A stretch of DNA of 64,000 nucleotides from positions 62,001 through 126,000 of the forward strand of contig NZ_JALPTH010000011.1 in the NCBI RefSeq assembly GCF_023218175.1. The letters are read 5' to 3'. Below are positions 49,630 through 59,800 of this stretch, one piece after another; the stretch's first letter is position 1; every line of letters begins with the position of its first letter. Source of the DNA: Streptomyces lichenis. GTDB taxonomy: Bacteria; Actinomycetota; Actinomycetes; Streptomycetales; Streptomycetaceae. The position numbers and the translations under genes were made by a program. The notes below the pieces were generated by a model that saw only the letters and a program-made list of their open reading frames with translations, ran no database searches and was not told the DNA's origin.

Positions 49630-50490
49630 ATGGGGTGGGTAACGGCGGGCGACTACGAAGTCGCCCTGGAGGCGGGCCGGCTGGTCTGCCGCAACGGGAA
49701 GGGACGGCTGCTCAAGTCCGTCCCGGCCAAGCTGAAGGACGATCCGGCGGTCGTCGGCCTGCGGCAGCTGACGGAGTGGCTGGAGCGGCACGAACGCCGC
49801 TGCCTGACCGATGTCGAGCAGTGGATGGTGCGTTCGCTGCCGGTCCCCACCGCGGTGCTCGCCCGGGTGTGGCCCGACCCGGCGTGGCAGGCGGCCCTGC
49901 GCGACGTGGTGGTCACCGGTGCCGACGGCGGGGTCGCCGGATTCCTGCGGGATGTCGACCCCGACCGCGGTCTCGGCCTGGTCGACCTGGACGGCGACAC
50001 GGTCCGCATCACCCCGGACGTGGTCAGCGTCCCGCACCCGGTCCTCCTGGACGATCTGGAAGAGCTGCGCGAGTTCGCGGTCGAGCTGGGCGTGGGCCAG
50101 CGGGTGGAGCAGCTCTTCCGCGAGGTGTGGCACCGCCCGCCCGGCCTCGGCCCGGACACCACCTCCGTGGACACCTACGCGGGCGGCGCCTTCAAGCAGC
50201 TGCGGTTCCTGCACGGCCGGACCACCCAGCTCGGATACCGCTCCCGCGGCGGCTACGCGGTCTGCCCGGTGGTCGAGGACGGCCGGAGCGTCGAGGCGCG
50301 CATCTGGATCGGCGAGCACGACGGCTACGACGACTACGGCACCGAGACGGGCCCCCTGGGCTGGACCGACCCCGCGGGGCGCACGCTGACGGCGGCCGAG
50401 GTCGGCCCCGTCGCCTGGTCCGAGGGCATGCGCATGGCGGCGGCGCTCTACGCCGGACGCGACGTGGAGAACGAGGAGCAGGCGGCATGA
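49630..50490 (+). CDS. DUF4132-domain protein (C-terminal domain of MolR/YehI type, stand-alone)
   Basis: 286 residues from ATG 49630; GGGGAGAACAGCGC precedes it. The pattern LVCRNGKGRLLKSVP, then a long helical stretch, VEQWMVRSLPVP, LFREVWHRP, and FKQLRFLHGRTTQLGYRSRG matches the C-terminal DUF4132 domain found at the end of E. coli MolR/YehI. Here it is encoded alone and is coupled by ATGA to the large protein that follows. No catalytic residue can be named. By the whole gene set it is the YehI-like component of a MoxR/VWA system. Confidence 0.7.
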   Translation: MGWVTAGDYEVALEAGRLVCRNGKGRLLKSVPAKLKDDPAVVGLRQLTEWLERHERRCLTDVEQWMVRSLPVPTAVLARVWPDPAWQAALRDVVVTGADGGVAGFLRDVDPDRGLGLVDLDGDTVRITPDVVSVPHPVLLDDLEELREFAVELGVGQRVEQLFREVWHRPPGLGPDTTSVDTYAGGAFKQLRFLHGRTTQLGYRSRGGYAVCPVVEDGRSVEARIWIGEHDGYDDYGTETGPLGWTDPAGRTLTAAEVGPVAWSEGMRMAAALYAGRDVENEEQAA

Positions 50491-53400
50491 GCACCACCAC
50501 GACCGACACGGCGACGGCGGACACCACCGTGAAGCCGCCCGCGCAGGCCTCCGGTGCGGACCCCGCCGCCGAGGCCCGCGCGGGCGCCCTGCTGGAGGCC
50601 GGCGCCGTCCTGCCCGCCGGCACCACCGGCCGGGACGACGCCGACACCCTGACCGCCCGCACCTACACCCACCCCGCCCTGGGCGAGCGCCCCGTGGTCC
50701 GGCTGGTGCCCGGCACCCTGGGCGAGGCCGAGGACCTGGCGCTGGAGTTCCTGGGCCTGGCCCGCACCGCCGAGGCCCCCGTGGTGGGCCAGGTCCGCCG
50801 GGAGACCCTGGGCTTCCCGGCCTGGGCGCTGGTCAACGACCCGGCCAACGGGCACCACGCCCTCGCCCTGGTCAAGGACATCGAGCGGCTGGGCCGGCAG
50901 GCCAAGACCCGCGCCGGAGCCGCCAAGGAGGGCTTCGACACCCTCGGCACCCGCCTGGGCCGGGCCGTCCCGCACTTCCTGCCCACCTACTACGAGCAGG
51001 TGGCGCGGCTGTTCCTGCAGGCGGAGAACACCACCTACGCCGCCACCTTCTTCGGCAAGGCCCGCGAGGCCGAGCGGGTGCACGGGCTGGCCGTGGACGA
51101 GGACCGGCAGCGGGCCGTCTTCCTGGAGTTCGCCTTCGCCGGGGCGCTGACCGTCAAGGCGCTGCGCCAGTACGTACGGGACCTGGTGGCCCGGCTCGCA
51201 CCGGTGGACGCCTGGACGCAGTTCCGCCGGCTGCTGGTCGAGCGCTGCGCCGCCGGGATGCCGCCCTACGCGGCGCTGCCGCAGGACGTGCGCGCGCTGG
51301 CCAAGGCCGCCGCCCTGGACCGCGCGACCGCCGAACGCGACCTGGTGGCCGACCTGATCGGCTCGCCCGGCGTGGTCCGCGCCCCCGCCTCGTTCTGGGC
51401 CGCCTACCGCCCCGCGCTCCTGGACCTCGCCCGCCGGGACGCGGCCGTCCGCGCCCGGCTGCTCGGCTTCTTCCCGGAGACCTTCACCGAGGGCGGCGGG
51501 GACGGGGACGGCGAGCACGGCTGGCTCGCCCTGCTGGCCGCATCCGGTGCCGAGGAGCTGCTAACCGCCCTCCCGGGCGCCCCCGCGGCGGACCCGGGCG
51601 CCTCCGGCGAGGCCCCGGCCGTCTCCCCGGCGGAGTGGCTCGGCCGCTGGGAGGCGCACCGCAAGGGCCACCGGTCCACCTCCGGCCGCAGCCCGCGCAC
51701 GCTCGCCCTGGTCACCCGGATGGCGGAGCGGCTGCGTGCCGACGGGCGCCCCGTGGAGCTGTTCCAGGGCCGCTGGCAGCGCGTCGCCGACCTGGACCTC
51801 CTGGACCTCTGCCTGGCCTCCGGCATCCCGGTGGCCGACCCGGAGGCACCGGGCCCGGACGCCGCGCGCCGCCCCGCCCTTCCGCTCGTCCGGTGGCTCG
51901 CCGACACCGGGCCCGGCGCACGGGACCTCACCGCCGTCGCCGAAGAGCCCGCCTTCCGCGCCCTGCTGCGCCGCACGGTCGGCGACCTGGGCAACGGCCG
52001 CCACAACCACCCGGACGACGCCACCCTGGCCCGGCTCGCGGCGCACCCGGTGCTCTCCGCCGTACTGCGGGAATGGCTGACCGCCCGCGCCGAGGAGTAC
52101 ACCGCCGCGCGCGGACTGCCCGCGCTGCACTCCGCCCTCGGCAGGATCTCGGTGTTCCGGCCGGTGGCCGGCCAGGTCGCCCCGGAGGCGGTCCGGCTCC
52201 TCCGGGCCCACGACGTGGCGCCGCTGCTCGCCTCCTCCCTGCGCACCGGTGTCCTGGACGAACTGGGCTGGCCCGCGCTGGACGAGACCTGCGCCGAACT
52301 GACCGCGGAGGCCGACGCCGCGGCGCGCCGGAACCGGCGGGCGCAGGGCGTGAGCGTCACCGGCGCCTGGCCCGCACTGGTCCTCAGCACCCTCGAACGC
52401 GCCGTCGTCGTCGGCCCGGAGGGCGTCCTGCTGCGCCACACGCTGCGGCTGCCGCCGACCGCCGACCACTGGCGGGCGCCCGCGTTCCGCTACGTCGACG
52501 GCGAGTTGCTGGTCATCTGGTGGGAGGACGGCACGCAGCACGGCTACTGGTCCCACCGCCCGGCGGAGAGGTTCACCCTCGGCGGCGAGCAGATCCCCCG
52601 CTGGGGCGGCTCCGGCGCCTCGGAGGACGTCTGCCTGCCGCTGCCCGGCGGCGGCCGTGCCACCGGGGGCAAGGCCCTGCACGCGGGTGACACCTCCCTT
52701 CCGCCGCACCGCGCCCTGCTCTCCGACGGCACCGGCTACTGGCGCGAGGGCCACCAGGGCCGGCAGCACGTCTGGCTGGAGTACGACCCGGCCGGCGGCA
52801 CCCACGGCCGGGCCTCCCTGCCCGCCTTCCTCCGCTCGGCGGTGCGGGACGGCAGCCGGCTGCTCTCCGAGCACTGCCAGGTGCTGCCCCTCCAGCCCGG
52901 CCTGGAGAACACCCCGCTCGGCACGGACGGCACGGTCCTCGGCCGCTGGGTCCGCCGCACGGTCAGCGAACCGGGCACCGCCGCCCCCGCGGACGGCCAC
53001 CGGATCACCGCCGGCACCCCCGACGGCCACACCGTGCGGCTGCCGCACCCGCTGCCCGGCGGCGGCAGCCCGGTACCCCTGGGCGCCCTCACCCTGCCCG
53101 GCGGATCACGGCCCGTCCTGGTGCGGCAGCACCGCTGCGTCGAGGCCTACCCGGCGGACACCGACGGCACCGGCGGCACCCTCTGGTCCGTCACCCCCGA
53201 CTCCTGGGTCGGAGGCGACGCGCCGGGCACCCCCTATCTGCCGCCCGTCGCCTACTGGCACGCCCTGCGCCCCCGGGACGAGCGGGGCTCGGCCGCCCTG
53301 CGGAGCCTGGACGACTCCCGGGCCGCACAGCTCATGAAGGAGGTGGCCGCCGCGGTCGCCGCGCACCTGGCGGCGTTCCGCGCCGTGGAGGAGTACACCG

Positions 53401-55664
53401 GGCCCTCCTCCCGGGAGCTGACCGAACAGGCCGTCGCCCGGGTGCTGCCCGAGGTGACCGACGCCCGGCTGCGGGCCGGCGTCACCGCCGTGGTCCGCGG
53501 TGCCGTCGACCGGGCCGCCGCGATGGCCCGCTACCTGCGGCCGCCCGAGCCCGCCCGGCCGGCCACCCCCCGGGACAACGCCCGCACCCAGGGCATGTTC
53601 TTCGACCGCTCGCCCGAGCACGCCGACGACAACACCCTGCGCGAGGCCACCGCCTGGGGCCCCGAGCGGCTGTACGGCGGCTGGTGGGGCGGCGCGGCGC
53701 GGTGGACCGTCGTCCGGCAGATCCTCGCCGTGAACCATGTGCTCACCGGCGAGCCCGCGTTCGGCCCGCCCGTGCCGTCCAAGAATCCGTTCACCCCCGC
53801 CGACGGCTGGACGCGCGACGAGCAGACCGTGCCCGGCGACTCCCTGTCCTGGCCCGCCCTCCTCGACAAGCTGCCCGAACTGGCCTACCGGGCCGCCTCG
53901 GCGGCCACCTCCCCGGAGCACCGCGCCGCGCTGCTGGTCCTGCTGGACACCCTGGCCGACGGCCCGCTGGCCGACCCCAAGGGCACGGTCCGCCAGATCG
54001 AGCTCATCGAGCCGTACGCCACCCGAACGCCCGGGCAGGGCGGCCGGGACGCCGTCCAGCGCCTCGGGCAGGTGCTGCGCAAGGGCGAGCGCACCGTGGT
54101 GGTCGTCGGGGAGCGCAGCCGCGACTACCGCAACGACACCGCGCGCTGGCTGGCCCTGGACCATGACCCCACCGGCGTTTTCGGGCCCGTCCCCGGCTTC
54201 ACCCTGGACGGCGAGCACGTCCACCGGCAGGGCATCGACCGCGACCGGCTCACCCGGCTCACCACTTCGGTACGGGAGCGGGGACCGGCGCCCTGGCGAC
54301 CGGAGGCCGCCGAGGCGTTCCACACCGCCACCGGCATCGGGTCCCTCCAGGCCGCGGCCCTGCTGTCCGCCGCCGTGAAGGAGCCCGGCGCCGAGGCACT
54401 CGCCCTGCTGGGCACCAAGGCCCGCGCCTTCGAGGCCGCCCAGGACAGGCTGCACACCCTGCCCGGGGACGCCCGGCACGCGCTGTGGCGGGCACTGCTG
54501 CCCGCCGACCCGGCCGAGCTGTGGACCACCGGACCGGACGTACCGGCCGCCGCCGAGGTCTGGCGGGAGCGCCTGGCCTCGCTGGTGCGCGTCCCCGAGG
54601 AACTGGACGCGGACCTGACCGGCACCCGCCCGGCCGACATCGACCGCGTCCTCAACGCGGAGTCCCGCACCTGGCCGGGCCGGGCCATCCCGATCGAGGA
54701 CGGCACCGGCCGCCCCGGTCTCCACCAGGTGAGCGCGCACGGTGCGCTCGTCTCGGCCCTCACCGCGCTGCGCACCCTCGCCTACGTCCTGCCCCACGGC
54801 CACCCCCTGCGGGACCGGCTGCCCGTCAGCCTGGCGGCCCTGCGCCGCCGTCTCGCCGACCCCGACCTGGTGCTCGACCTCGGCCTGGCCTGGACCGAGA
54901 CGGGCGACCCGGTCGGCCCCGCCGTCCGTGCCGCCTACGGGCTGCCCCCGAAGGGAGCGGCCGAATCCGACGGCCTGGTCCGGGCCGGCAGCGCGCTGCT
55001 CCTCGTCCCCGGCTACGGCGACCAGGAGCAGCTGCTGATCCGCCCGGCCGGCCTGCAAGGCCCCGAGGACCCGGCGTTCGGACTCGTCGAGGGCACCGTC
55101 GGCGGCTCCGGCTCCGGCTCCGGCGATCTGCTCGCCCTGCGCGCCCTGCTGAGCCAGGAGCTCGACACCCTGGTCGCGGCGGGCGCCCCCGACGGCACCC
55201 CGCAGTACCCGGCCCAGGACCCGGCCCGTGCGGTGCCGGAGCTGGTGGCCCAGGTCGCGGACACCCTCGGCCTCACCCCGGACGCCGCGGCCCTCTACCT
55301 CATGCTGCTCGCCCTGCCGGACCCGACCGACCGCAACTGCGCCCGCTGGACCGAGTGGAAGCCCGCCCGGGCCAAGAAGGCCCGGGCGGAGCTCGCCGCC
55401 ACCGGCCTGGTCGTGGAGGCCAAGCGCTCCCGCGCCGGCCGCACCCTCTTCCTGCCCTGCGGCTGGCTCGAACGCGGCGCCCCCGCGCTGCCGGTGGAGA
55501 CCTGGAAAGAAGGCCTCTACCCGATCGCCGGATCCACCCGGACCCTGCCGCACCTGCCCGTCCCTGAGCTGTTCGCCGCCGCCTGGGCTCGGGTCCGGGG
55601 CGGCGACGCCCCCGCCTACGAAGAACTGGACACCCGCGCACCCCGGAAGGGCCGCCGCCGATGA
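50487..55664 (+). CDS. Very large protein of the MoxR-VWA locus (YehI/MolR-like helical body), unknown function
   Basis: 1725 residues from ATG 50487. The N-terminal 50 residues are Ala/Thr-rich and look disordered. The rest is mostly alpha-helical with recurrent Trp/Arg-rich segments (for example FLPTYYEQVARLFLQAENTT, ALRQYVRDLVARLAPVDAW), and a central beta-rich part near residues 640-900. The C terminus resembles a winged-helix-like segment (AKKARAELAATGLVVEAKRS) followed by LPCGWLER. I recognise no enzyme motif. Position and coupling to DUF4132, MoxR, DUF5682/VWA and SWIM genes suggest the large scaffold or target-recognition part of a MoxR-dependent complex. Confidence 0.6.
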   Translation: MSTTTTDTATADTTVKPPAQASGADPAAEARAGALLEAGAVLPAGTTGRDDADTLTARTYTHPALGERPVVRLVPGTLGEAEDLALEFLGLARTAEAPVVGQVRRETLGFPAWALVNDPANGHHALALVKDIERLGRQAKTRAGAAKEGFDTLGTRLGRAVPHFLPTYYEQVARLFLQAENTTYAATFFGKAREAERVHGLAVDEDRQRAVFLEFAFAGALTVKALRQYVRDLVARLAPVDAWTQFRRLLVERCAAGMPPYAALPQDVRALAKAAALDRATAERDLVADLIGSPGVVRAPASFWAAYRPALLDLARRDAAVRARLLGFFPETFTEGGGDGDGEHGWLALLAASGAEELLTALPGAPAADPGASGEAPAVSPAEWLGRWEAHRKGHRSTSGRSPRTLALVTRMAERLRADGRPVELFQGRWQRVADLDLLDLCLASGIPVADPEAPGPDAARRPALPLVRWLADTGPGARDLTAVAEEPAFRALLRRTVGDLGNGRHNHPDDATLARLAAHPVLSAVLREWLTARAEEYTAARGLPALHSALGRISVFRPVAGQVAPEAVRLLRAHDVAPLLASSLRTGVLDELGWPALDETCAELTAEADAAARRNRRAQGVSVTGAWPALVLSTLERAVVVGPEGVLLRHTLRLPPTADHWRAPAFRYVDGELLVIWWEDGTQHGYWSHRPAERFTLGGEQIPRWGGSGASEDVCLPLPGGGRATGGKALHAGDTSLPPHRALLSDGTGYWREGHQGRQHVWLEYDPAGGTHGRASLPAFLRSAVRDGSRLLSEHCQVLPLQPGLENTPLGTDGTVLGRWVRRTVSEPGTAAPADGHRITAGTPDGHTVRLPHPLPGGGSPVPLGALTLPGGSRPVLVRQHRCVEAYPADTDGTGGTLWSVTPDSWVGGDAPGTPYLPPVAYWHALRPRDERGSAALRSLDDSRAAQLMKEVAAAVAAHLAAFRAVEEYTGPSSRELTEQAVARVLPEVTDARLRAGVTAVVRGAVDRAAAMARYLRPPEPARPATPRDNARTQGMFFDRSPEHADDNTLREATAWGPERLYGGWWGGAARWTVVRQILAVNHVLTGEPAFGPPVPSKNPFTPADGWTRDEQTVPGDSLSWPALLDKLPELAYRAASAATSPEHRAALLVLLDTLADGPLADPKGTVRQIELIEPYATRTPGQGGRDAVQRLGQVLRKGERTVVVVGERSRDYRNDTARWLALDHDPTGVFGPVPGFTLDGEHVHRQGIDRDRLTRLTTSVRERGPAPWRPEAAEAFHTATGIGSLQAAALLSAAVKEPGAEALALLGTKARAFEAAQDRLHTLPGDARHALWRALLPADPAELWTTGPDVPAAAEVWRERLASLVRVPEELDADLTGTRPADIDRVLNAESRTWPGRAIPIEDGTGRPGLHQVSAHGALVSALTALRTLAYVLPHGHPLRDRLPVSLAALRRRLADPDLVLDLGLAWTETGDPVGPAVRAAYGLPPKGAAESDGLVRAGSALLLVPGYGDQEQLLIRPAGLQGPEDPAFGLVEGTVGGSGSGSGDLLALRALLSQELDTLVAAGAPDGTPQYPAQDPARAVPELVAQVADTLGLTPDAAALYLMLLALPDPTDRNCARWTEWKPARAKKARAELAATGLVVEAKRSRAGRTLFLPCGWLERGAPALPVETWKEGLYPIAGSTRTLPHLPVPELFAAAWARVRGGDAPAYEELDTRAPRKGRRR

Positions 55665-56875
55665 CACGCGACACCACGACCACCACCCTCGGCACCCCCG
55701 AGGGGGACGTCCCGGCGGGCCCCGCCCGGGAGCACCGCCAGACCACCCCGCCCGAGGACCGGTACGCCACCGAGCTGGCCTTCCTCGCCGCCCATGACTC
55801 CGGCCCCCGCCCGCCGGGCTGGCGCCTCACCCCGCGCGCCGTGGTCACCTTCGTGATGGGCAGCGCCGGAGAGCCGCTGAGCCTGCCGAGGGGCGCCGCG
55901 CCCGGCACCGGCGTGCCGCGCCGCCTGGTCATCGAGCAGAAGTTCGTCGGCGAACGCGCCCTGGTCGAACGGTGCGTCGTCACCCTCGCCGGAGAACGCG
56001 GCCTGCTGCTCGTCGGCGAACCGGGCACCGCCAAGTCGATGCTCTCCGAGCTGCTGTCGGCGGCCGTCTGCGGCACCAGCGCCCTCACCGTGCAGGGCAC
56101 CGCGGGCACCACCGAGGACCAGCTCAAGTACGGCTGGAACTACGCCCTGCTGCTCGCCCAGGGTCCCACCGAGCAGGCCCTGGTGCCCTCCCCGGTGCTC
56201 ACCGCCATGACCCGGGGCGCCGTCGCCCGCGTCGAGGAGGTCACCCGCTGCCTCCCCGAGGTCCAGGACGCCCTGGTCTCCCTGCTCTCCGAGCGGCGGA
56301 TCGCGGTCCCCGAACTCGCCGGCGGCGAGAGCGCCCAGATCCACGCCGCCCCCGGCTTCACCCTCATCGCCACCGCCAACCTGCGGGACAAGGGCGTCTC
56401 GGAGATGTCGGCCGCGCTGAAGCGGCGCTTCAACTTCGAGACGGTCGGCCCCATCGGGGACGTGGACGCCGAGACCGCCCTCGTCCGGCGCCAGTCGCGG
56501 GCCGCGGTCGAACGCGCGGGCGCCGCCTACCAGGTGGACGACGCGGTGCTGGAAGCCCTGGTCACCGCCTTCCGCGACCTGCGCGAAGGCCGCTCCACCG
56601 AGGGCTGGGAGGTCGAACGCCCCTCCACGGTGATGAGCACCGCCGAGGCGGTCTCCGTCGCCGGCTCCCTGGGCCTGGCCGCCGCCTACTTCCCCGGCGA
56701 TCGGGACGTGCTCTCCCTCCTGCCCGGCCACCTCCTCGGCGTCGTCCGCAAGGACGACCCCGCCGACGCGGCCCGGCTGCTGGGGTACTGGGACGGGCCC
56801 GTCCGCCGCCGCGCCGAGCAGGGCTCGGCCACCTGGCGCGCCCTGTGGGACCTGCGCGCGGTACTGGAGAGCTGA
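55661..56875 (+). CDS. MoxR-type AAA+ ATPase (YehL-like)
   Basis: 404 residues from ATG 55661 (ATGA overlap). Walker A is LLLVGEPGTAKSMLSE near residue 115; Walker B/sensor region is VARVEEVTRCLPEVQDALVS; the arginine finger and sensor 1 fit MoxR (FTLIATANLRDKG, MSAALKRRFNFE). MoxR ATPases work with VWA-domain partners to remodel or insert cofactors in target proteins. The cognate VWA domain is encoded by the next gene. A roughly 75-residue Pro/Thr-rich N terminus precedes the ATPase. Confidence 0.88.
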   Translation: MTRDTTTTTLGTPEGDVPAGPAREHRQTTPPEDRYATELAFLAAHDSGPRPPGWRLTPRAVVTFVMGSAGEPLSLPRGAAPGTGVPRRLVIEQKFVGERALVERCVVTLAGERGLLLVGEPGTAKSMLSELLSAAVCGTSALTVQGTAGTTEDQLKYGWNYALLLAQGPTEQALVPSPVLTAMTRGAVARVEEVTRCLPEVQDALVSLLSERRIAVPELAGGESAQIHAAPGFTLIATANLRDKGVSEMSAALKRRFNFETVGPIGDVDAETALVRRQSRAAVERAGAAYQVDDAVLEALVTAFRDLREGRSTEGWEVERPSTVMSTAEAVSVAGSLGLAAAYFPGDRDVLSLLPGHLLGVVRKDDPADAARLLGYWDGPVRRRAEQGSATWRALWDLRAVLES

Positions 56876-56877
56876 GG

Positions 56878-59800
56878 ATGCGCCAGACGACCACCACCCC
56901 CGCGGAGGCCGCGGTGGCCGCGCTCGCCGCCACCGGGCCCGGGCAGCCCTTCCTGATCGGGGTGCGCCACCACGCGCCCTCCCTGGCCGCCGCCCTCCCG
57001 GCGCTGCTGGACGCGGCCGCCCCCGATGTCCTGCTGGTGGAGCTGCCCGCCGAGTTCCAGCCCTGGCTGGGCTGGCTGGCCCACGAGGAGACCGAGGCCC
57101 CGGTCGCACTGGCCGCCGTACCGGCCGGCGGGCCGCACCCGGACGGCGAACGGCAGCCCGCGTTCTACCCGTTCGCCGACTTCTCCCCGGAGCTGGTCGC
57201 CCTGCGCTGGGCCGCCCGGCACGGCATCCCGGCCGTGGCCTGTGACCTGCCGCTGGCCGACCGCGCCTGGGCCCGGGGCGACGGCCCGGGCACCCCCGCA
57301 CCCGCACCGGCCCCGGACGGCCTCACGCCGGGGGAGGGGGGCCCGGGCGGGGGCCCTGGATGGTCCGCCGTGCCGGGGGAGGGGGACGGGCTGTCCGCCC
57401 CCGTATCGGGGGAGGACCACGGATCGTCCGCCCTCGCGCCCGCGGCTGGCCCCGGAGCGTCCGCGCCCGTGCCCGGGGAGGCCCCCCGACTGCCCGCCGC
57501 GCCCGGGCAGGGCCATGGGCTGCCCGCCGTGCCCGGTGAGGCCCCCGGACTGTCCGCCGCGCCCGGGCGAGGCCATGGGCTGCCCGCCGTGCCCGGTGAG
57601 GCCCCCGGACTGTCCGCCGCGCCCGGGCAGGGCCACGGGCTGTCCGCCGTGGCCGGTGAGGCCCCCGGACTGTCCACCGCGCCCGGGGCGGCCCACGGGC
57701 TCTCCGCCGTGCCAGGGGCGGTCTCCGGACTGTCCGCCGCCCTGCGCTCCCGGCTCACCGGCCGGGAGGGTGACGACCTGTGGGACCGGCTGGTCGAGGC
57801 GCCCGCCCCGGGCTCCAGTCCGGAGGCGCTTCGCCGGGCCGCCCTGCTCACCGGCTGGGCGTTGCGGTACGAGGCCGAGGCGCGGGGCACGGTGGACGGC
57901 ACCGACCTGGTGCGCGAGGCCTGTATGCGGCGGCACATCGCAGCGGCCCTGGCCGAGGGGCGGCGGCCCGCCGTGGTCGTGGGCGCTTTCCACACCCCGG
58001 CGCTGCTGTCGGCGACGAGCGGGGCCGGGAGCGTGGAGGAGAAGGGGGACGAGGGGGCCGGGGCGTGCACCGTGTCCCTCATCCCGTACACCTACCCGCT
58101 GCTCGACTCCCGGTCCGGCTACCCCGCGGGCATCCGGGACCCGGAGTGGCAGCACACCGTGCTGGAGTCGGCCGGCGACCCGGCCGCGCTGCACGAGGCG
58201 CTGATCCGCACGGCGGTACAGGTCTGCGCCGCGCTGCGCGGGCAAGGCCACCCCTACGGCCCGGCGGACGGCCGGGAGGTGGTCCGGGTGGCCGGCGACC
58301 TGGCCCGGTTGCGGGATCTGCCCGCGCCCGGCCGGGGCGAGCTGCTGGAGGCCGTGCAGACGGTGCTGGGGCGGGGCGAGACCTACGGCACCGGCCGCGC
58401 CGTCGCCCAGGCCCTGGAGCAGGTCCTCGTCGGGACGCGCACCGGGCGGCCCGCGCCCGCCGCGCCCCGCAGCGGTCTCGGCCCCGCCGTGGAGGCCGAG
58501 ATCGAGGAGCTGGCCCTCCCCGGGCCGGGGGACGCTCACGAGAAGGCGCCGCGCGACCTCCGGCTCGACCCGGCGCGCTCCGCCCTGGACCGGCGCCGCG
58601 AGCTGCTGCTGCGCCGACTGTCGGTGTGCGGCATCCCGTACGCGCAGGAGCAGGATGTCACCGGCGCCGGGGGGACGGAGGCGCTCACCACCCGCTGGCA
58701 GATCCGGTGGACCCCGGCGACCGCCGCGATGCTCACCGCCGCCGGAGCCCGCGGCGTCACCCCGGCCCAGGCCGCCGCGGGGGTGCTGCGGCAGCGGCAC
58801 GCCGCCGAGCGGGCCCAGGAGGGCCCGACGGCCGCGCAGGTGGTGCGGGGGCTCACCCAGGCCGCCGAGTGCGGGCTCCCCGCCCTGACCGACGAGCGGC
58901 TGGCGGAGCTGGCGGCGGTGCTCCCCGCCGCCGGCACCCTGCCCGAGCTCCTCGCCGGGCTGGACCTGCTGGACCGACTCGCCGCCGGCCACCTCCCTGG
59001 ACTGACGGCCCCGGCCCCGCTCCCGGAGGCGCCGCATACGGAGACGGGCCACGCCCGTATCGCCCACGCGGTGGAGCTGCTGACCTCGGCGGCGGTGCGC
59101 CAGGTCGACGGGCTGACCGGGTCCGATGAGCCCGAGGACGCCCGAGCGCTGCTCGAACTGGCGCAGCGCGCCGACCGGTTGGGCGGCATCCGGCTCACCG
59201 ACGCCCTCGCCCGGCTCGCCGCCGACGGCACCCCGCTGATGGCGGCCGCCGCCGGGGCCGTCCGGGTGCTCACCGGCCACGAGGAGGCCGAAGCCTTCGG
59301 GGTGCGGGTCGCCTCCTGGGTGGACGGCGCCGCGGACAGTGCCTCCCGGGCCGCGCTCACCGCCCGCCTCACCGGCGTCCTGACGGCGGCGGGCCCCCTG
59401 CTCACCGTCGGCGCCGCCGCCCTCGATCCGCTGCTGCGCCGAGTCGTGGAGCTGCCGGACGCCGCGTTCCTGGCCCGGCTGCCCGCCCTGCGCGGCGGGT
59501 TCGACACCCTGAGCCCCGCCGCGCGGGACCGGCTGCTGGACACCGTGGAGGAGCGGCTCGGCGAACAGGTGGACAGCCTGGACGGCGACGACCCGGTACA
59601 GCTGGCCCGCCGCACCGCCGCCGACCTCGCGGCCCGCGATCTGCTGGCCGCACTCGGCCTGCCCCTGCCCCCGCCCACCGGCGCCCTCCCCCTGACCAAC
59701 GGCCCCGGCCCCACCCCTTCCCCGACCCAGGCACACACCCTCGCCCCCGCCGACCGCTGGCGGCTGGTCCTCGGCCGCCGTACCGACGAACTGCCCCCCG

